A model generated the notes under the pieces. It had not been told where the DNA came from. It searched no databases and was given only the letters and a program-made list of their open reading frames with translations. This document shows, piece after piece, positions 7,261 through 11,059 of a DNA stretch of 11,059 nucleotides (within the stretch, counting starts at the first letter, position 1; each line of letters starts with the position of its first letter). The position numbers and the translations under genes are program-made. Source of the stretch: Sphingobacteriaceae bacterium. GTDB lineage: Bacteria; Bacteroidota; Bacteroidia; B-17B0; Aurantibacillaceae. Location: positions 1 through 11,059 of the forward strand of contig JAHEYE010000095.1 of assembly GCA_023251695.1 (NCBI GenBank), given 5' to 3'.

Positions 7261-7683
7261 TTAATATTCTTCTTTTAAGGCTAAAAGCCACTCAATGCCT
7301 TTTTCCTTCGAGTCGAACATACGCATGCGCATATTTTGTTTGCGTATAAAATTTATTAAAAAATTAATGATGATGCGATGGGCAAGCGACCGCACTACAA
7401 CGGCATTGGCGAGCGTCATAGCATTTCTTTCAGGAACGGTTGAGAAATCCCGCGCTTCTTTCGAAATTGAAGTATAGCGGCCGGGCTCCACCAAGATGCG
7501 GTATTTTATTTTCCCATCGTAACGTGAACGTAAAATCTCATACTGCTCTTCCGCATCCTTAAGGGTAACCTCAACATTATCTTCAATACGCAAGTTAGTA
7601 ATCCCGTTATCCCAAAAATCAATAGTCGCAATCCGTTGCTTTACAGACTCTTTGACTTTTACTTTATTCGTTTCTAATACCAT
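7261..7683 (-). CDS. Small STAS/SEC14-like protein (DUF7793-like)
   Basis: A 140-residue soluble protein without signal peptide or membrane segment. The alternating beta/alpha pattern, the central ILVEPGRYTSISKEARDF (63-80) and the closing FDSKEKGIEWLLAL (123-136) resemble Bacteroidota proteins annotated as STAS/SEC14 or DUF7793, which have a conserved S-x-EAR segment and an F-x-x-x-E-x-A-x-x-WL ending. This is recognised from memory of the family, not from a search. S72, S74, S81 and T82 are possible phosphorylation sites by analogy with SpoIIAA-type STAS proteins, but none is diagnostic. It follows the SpoIIE-phosphatase gene after a 74-bp gap. That gap has only an imperfect -7-like TATTATTG and no terminator, so co-transcription with the phosphatase is possible. 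Its function is otherwise unknown. Confidence 0.65.
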   Translation of the reverse strand: MVLETNKVKVKESVKQRIATIDFWDNGITNLRIEDNVEVTLKDAEEQYEILRSRYDGKIKYRILVEPGRYTSISKEARDFSTVPERNAMTLANAVVVRSLAHRIIINFLINFIRKQNMRMRMFDSKEKGIEWLLALKEEY

Positions 7684-7757
7684 TAATTACAATGCAATAA
7701 TATAAAAATTTCCGCAGAGCAGAAAAGAGCACGTCTAATTAACACAATAATGGCTTG

Positions 7758-9884
7758 TTAAATAACTTTTATCATAATAAGACTTACATCATCGACCTGT
7801 TGGTGCTGCCCTTTCCAATTTGAAAAAAGCGAGGCTAATTCATTTTTTTGATCTGAAAGCGGCGTATCTGAATTTTTAACTAAAAACTCTTTAAGGGTTT
7901 TCGATTTTAGTTTTTTACCGCTCTCCCCCCCGAACTGATCGGCAAAACCGTCGGTGCTTAAAACAACTAAATCATTTTTTTGCAGAGCAATCAACTGAGA
8001 GGTGAAAGGAGCCGATACGTTATGAAACTGGCCTATCGGCATTTTATCGCCATTAAATACAAGCAATTCTTTGTTACGTATGATCCAGAGGGAGTTATTA
8101 GCACCGGAAAATTCGAGGGTATTCTCCAATTTGTTCCAAACGCAAAGGCACATATCCATACCGTCTTTCCTGTCATCTGCACCTTTCTGGCCGAGCGCTT
8201 TAATGATTTTATCGCGCAACTTATTAAGAATAATATCGGACTTAAACATTTTATTTTCGACAACCAATTCATTTAAGAAACTATTGCCCAGCATGCTCAT
8301 AAACCCACCAGGAACACCATGACCTGTACAATCTGCCAATGCAAAAACCGAACGGTTATTAACCGTGTTGTAAGCCCAGTAAAAATCACCGCTCACAATA
8401 TCTTTAGGTAAGAAAATAATAAAATGCTCGGGCGATATTTTTTTCCAAACCTCTTCGCTGGTTAAAACAGCGGACTGAATTTTTTGCGCATAATTAATAC
8501 TATCAATAATTTCTTTTTGTTTCTCGTCGACCAATACTTTTTGTTGTGTGATTTCTTCTTTTTGCAACTCCACCATTTCTTTCTGGTTGTTTATAACACT
8601 ATTGGCCTTCTTAGCCTTTTTGAAATTGGAGAAGGCAATGAATCCGAAGAGCGCAACAATTGCAAGCGCAAAGGCCCCGAACATCAATAGTTTGTTCTTA
8701 GCAGCATTTTCTTTTTCCTTTGCGCTGATTTCAAGCGATTGATTTTGGATTTGCAAATCTTTTTTTTCGGTATCGTATTTAGTATTGAGATTTTTTATGC
8801 TTTGAATGTTTTCTTCTGACAACAACGAATCCTTTAGCGTCAGAAACCTGTCCATTAACAAAAAGCCCTTTACTTTATCTCCATAACAAAGATTGTATTC
8901 TGCTTCGGTCTGGTAATAAGCTATTTTATACTCCGGCAAATCATGAAGCTCTTTAATTGATGCCGCCGAATCGAGATAACGCAAAGCTATTTTTGGGGAT
9001 TTAAAAAAGCGCAAATAAACATTCGCCTGATTGAGGTAACCCGAATAGAGTCCGTTTAAATTATCGAGCGACGCTGAAATCACAATCGATTGCGTGTTAT
9101 AAATGTTGGCGGAGTCAGGCTGATTCAGATTCAAAAAATTCATCGCCAGATTCTGTAAAACCCCAACCTGACCATTCAAATCATTTTGACTTTTAAATTC
9201 AGATAAGGCTTTCCGATAGAATAAATTACTTTTGCTGTAATTTTCTTTGTTACTTTCAATTAATCCAAGATTTTGATAGACGTAGCAAAGGCCGCCGGCA
9301 TTTGATGTTTTGTTGAGGTATTCAAATGCTTCAAGAATATATTTTTCGGCCAGAATAAAATCATGTTGTTTAATATAGATTATTCCGATGTTATTTTTTA
9401 GGCTGGAAACAGCGAAATCATTTTTAATTGTCTCAAAAATTTTGAGCGCAGCAATATTTTCTTTAATAGCACTTTCGTAATCGCCCAATCGCTCATAAAC
9501 AAGACCGAGATTTTGATGAATGTAAGCTTCCAGCTGAAAACGTTTATTACTTTTAGCAAGAGCCATGGCCTTAATATAAAAGGCTTGAGCCGAATCCATC
9601 CGGCCTATGGTATAATAATAGATTCCTAATTTAAAAAGGCCTATTGCCTTGTACTTTCCGAAACCGGTGGTTTCGCCTATTGCATAAATTTTTTGACCGA
9701 ACTCTTTATTTTTTTCCGGATCAGAGCCCGCCCACTGGGCTGCAATAAGATTATACAGATTTGCTTTGGTTGTATCGTCGGACTTAAGAGTTAATGCAGT
9801 AAGACTGTCGATCACCCTTTTGTTTTGAGAAAGGGAATTTAGAACGGAAAGAAAAAAGAGGAACAGGAGAAATATTTTTTTCAT
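7758..9884 (-). CDS. TPR sensor-SpoIIE family PP2C phosphatase (membrane)
   Basis: A 708-residue signal-transduction protein. Residues 1-19 are a signal peptide (cleavage near NSLS/Q). Residues ~25-350 form a row of tetratricopeptide repeats (for example AYIHQNLGLVYERLGDYESAI at 120-140), probably periplasmic. A coiled coil follows (~355-395), then one membrane helix at ~398-418 and a second coiled coil (~422-462). SINYAQKIQSAVL at 462-474 leads into a cytoplasmic PP2C/SpoIIE domain (~485-708). All expected metal ligands are visible: SGDFYW 498-503, DCTGHG 518-523, DGMD 574-577, STDGF 643-647 and VDDVSL 697-702. It should therefore be an active Ser/Thr-protein phosphatase driven by a periplasmic cue or protein partner. 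It overlaps radA by one base (TGATG) and precedes the STAS-like gene, a candidate substrate. No kinase or sigma factor lies in the window. Confidence 0.9.
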   Translation of the reverse strand: MKKIFLLFLFFLSVLNSLSQNKRVIDSLTALTLKSDDTTKANLYNLIAAQWAGSDPEKNKEFGQKIYAIGETTGFGKYKAIGLFKLGIYYYTIGRMDSAQAFYIKAMALAKSNKRFQLEAYIHQNLGLVYERLGDYESAIKENIAALKIFETIKNDFAVSSLKNNIGIIYIKQHDFILAEKYILEAFEYLNKTSNAGGLCYVYQNLGLIESNKENYSKSNLFYRKALSEFKSQNDLNGQVGVLQNLAMNFLNLNQPDSANIYNTQSIVISASLDNLNGLYSGYLNQANVYLRFFKSPKIALRYLDSAASIKELHDLPEYKIAYYQTEAEYNLCYGDKVKGFLLMDRFLTLKDSLLSEENIQSIKNLNTKYDTEKKDLQIQNQSLEISAKEKENAAKNKLLMFGAFALAIVALFGFIAFSNFKKAKKANSVINNQKEMVELQKEEITQQKVLVDEKQKEIIDSINYAQKIQSAVLTSEEVWKKISPEHFIIFLPKDIVSGDFYWAYNTVNNRSVFALADCTGHGVPGGFMSMLGNSFLNELVVENKMFKSDIILNKLRDKIIKALGQKGADDRKDGMDMCLCVWNKLENTLEFSGANNSLWIIRNKELLVFNGDKMPIGQFHNVSAPFTSQLIALQKNDLVVLSTDGFADQFGGESGKKLKSKTLKEFLVKNSDTPLSDQKNELASLFSNWKGQHQQVDDVSLIMIKVI

Positions 9885-9886
9885 CA
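9882..9886 (-). other. TGATG stop/start overlap of radA and the phosphatase gene
   Basis: On the minus strand the radA stop TGA (9886-9884) shares its A with the ATG of the phosphatase gene (9884-9882). Such one-base overlaps usually mark one mRNA with translation re-initiation, so phosphatase output should track that of radA. The overlap is seen directly; coupling is inferred. Confidence 0.8.
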
Positions 9887-11059
9887 GGCAAATAACTTTT
9901 GAAACACATCTTCCATTTTTGTAACAGTAATAACCTCAATGGAAAATTGTTTCAAATCTAAGCCTTTTTTATTGTAGGATGAAATAAAGATTTTCTCAAA
10001 TCCTAACTTTTGTGCTTCGGAAATACGTTGTTCAATACGGCTTACCGGACGAATCTCGCCTGTTAAACCAACCTCTCCGGCAAAACAAACTGTTTGTGGT
10101 ATTGGTAAATCTTCATTACTCGATAATATTCCGCACACCAATGCCAAATCAATTCCCGGGTCTTCAACCTTTATGCCGCCTGCAATATTGATGAACACGT
10201 CTTTTATTGCTAAACGAAATCCACAACGCTTTTCTAATACAGCAAGCAACATTGATAATCTGCGTAAATCGAAACCAGTTGATGAACGCTGCGGGGTTCC
10301 ATAAGCGGCACTGCTCACCAAGGCCTGTGTTTCAATTAGCATCGGACGATTTCCTTCCATTGTAGCAGCAATAGCAACACCGCTGGTGGCATGTTCGCGT
10401 TGTGTTATTAAAATTTCTGATGGGTTGGTTACTTCGCGCAAACCATCACCATTCATTTCGTAAATACCCATTTCGTTAGTGCTTCCGAAACGGTTTTTGG
10501 TAGCGCGTAATAAACGGTAAACATGATTTGTATCTCCCTCGAATTGTAAAACGGTATCTACCATGTGCTCCAAAACTTTTGGTCCCGCTAAACTTCCTTC
10601 TTTTGTAATATGACCAATCATAAATACGGGCGTGTTTGTTTCTTTAGCGAAACGCAGAAACTCTGCCGCACATTCGCGCACCTGAGAAACGCTCCCGGGA
10701 CTGCTTTCAACATAAGAAGTGTGTAATGTTTGAATCGAATCGAGAATGACCAGTTGCGGTTGGATTTCTTCAATCTGAGCAAAAATGTTTTGGGTGTTGG
10801 TTTCCTGCAAAATAAAACAAGTTTCGGTTGTAACGCCGATACGCTCGGCGCGCATTTTTATTTGTTGTTCACTTTCCTCACCGCTAACATAAAGTATTTT
10901 TAAATTTTTTAAACGCAAGGCTAATTGCAACATTAAAGTTGATTTACCTATCCCCGGTTCGCCACCAAACAAAACCAAACTTCCGGGAACAATACCGCCA
11001 CCAAGTACACGCGTTAATTCTTTTCCGGGAACCGCAATGCGTGGATAATCCTGTAAGCC
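9884..11059 (-). CDS. radA: DNA repair protein RadA/Sms, N-terminus beyond window
   Basis: This is the last 391 residues of RadA; the reading frame stays open to 11059. About 65 residues, including the usual four-Cys zinc finger, lie outside the window. The first visible residues, GLQDYPRIAVPGKELTRVLG, belong to the RecA-like domain, so the in-frame TTG at 10978 is not a start. In visible numbering, Walker A GGEPGIGKST is at 32-41, Walker B LVILDSIQ at 102-109 and the RadA-specific KNRFGST at 188-194. The C-terminal Lon-like domain holds INIAGG at 290-295, DPGIDLAL at 300-307 and GEVGLTGEIR at 328-337. RadA is a hexameric DNA-dependent ATPase/helicase that drives branch migration and processes recombination intermediates with RecA. 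All core motifs in view are intact. It is the first gene visible on this strand and is coupled to the phosphatase gene downstream. Confidence 0.95.
   Translation of the reverse strand, partial: GLQDYPRIAVPGKELTRVLGGGIVPGSLVLFGGEPGIGKSTLMLQLALRLKNLKILYVSGEESEQQIKMRAERIGVTTETCFILQETNTQNIFAQIEEIQPQLVILDSIQTLHTSYVESSPGSVSQVRECAAEFLRFAKETNTPVFMIGHITKEGSLAGPKVLEHMVDTVLQFEGDTNHVYRLLRATKNRFGSTNEMGIYEMNGDGLREVTNPSEILITQREHATSGVAIAATMEGNRPMLIETQALVSSAAYGTPQRSSTGFDLRRLSMLLAVLEKRCGFRLAIKDVFINIAGGIKVEDPGIDLALVCGILSSNEDLPIPQTVCFAGEVGLTGEIRPVSRIEQRISEAQKLGFEKIFISSYNKKGLDLKQFSIEVITVTKMEDVFQKLFA

Noticed and set aside
7980..8322. Open frames of 83 and 98 codons on the plus strand opposite the phosphatase gene
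   Set aside because: They are antisense to the conserved PP2C domain, with no promoter or recognisable protein pattern.
10976..10978. TTG as the start of radA
   Set aside because: The frame continues to the window edge with typical RadA sequence (DYPRI, GKELTRVLGGG), so the gene is cut by the window.

Overview
The window looks like chromosomal DNA of a member of the Bacteroidota. Four things point there: a secreted protein with a type IX secretion (T9SS) C-terminal sorting domain, two upstream matches to the Bacteroidota -7 promoter element TAnnTTTG, a periplasmic TPR / membrane / SpoIIE-phosphatase protein of a kind common in that phylum, and weak or absent Shine-Dalgarno sequences. The base composition is AT-rich and looks even throughout. 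I cannot place the genus.

Layout. Positions 59-3277 (minus) encode a large secreted beta-propeller protein with Asp-box repeats, a PKD domain, an Ig-like segment and a T9SS sorting tail. A 227-bp divergent intergenic region (3278-3504) carries a good promoter and an operator-like repeat for this gene. On the plus strand follow a PIN-PhoH ATPase (3505-4857) and, behind a probable terminator and its own promoter, an FAD-dependent oxidoreductase related to flavin-dependent halogenases (4956-6212). The rest is on the minus strand and reads leftwards from the right edge: radA/sms (cut by the window edge), a TPR-transmembrane-SpoIIE phosphatase joined to radA by a TGATG stop/start overlap, a small STAS/SEC14-like protein, and a lytic transglycosylase whose stop codon overlaps that of the oxidoreductase.

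How the genes may work together. RadA (recombination-intermediate processing) and the phosphatase are almost certainly co-transcribed and translationally coupled. The small STAS-like protein right after a PP2C-type phosphatase suggests, without proving, a phosphatase-substrate pair of the partner-switching type. The transglycosylase is peptidoglycan housekeeping, PhoH-PIN is probably RNA-related, and the secreted protein is an accessory cell-surface or exported product. I found no RNA genes, CRISPR arrays, insertion sequences, attachment sites or clear signs of recent transfer. Most of the window is ordinary core genome; the observations worth following are the phosphatase/STAS-like pair, the halogenase-like enzyme and the control region of the secreted protein.
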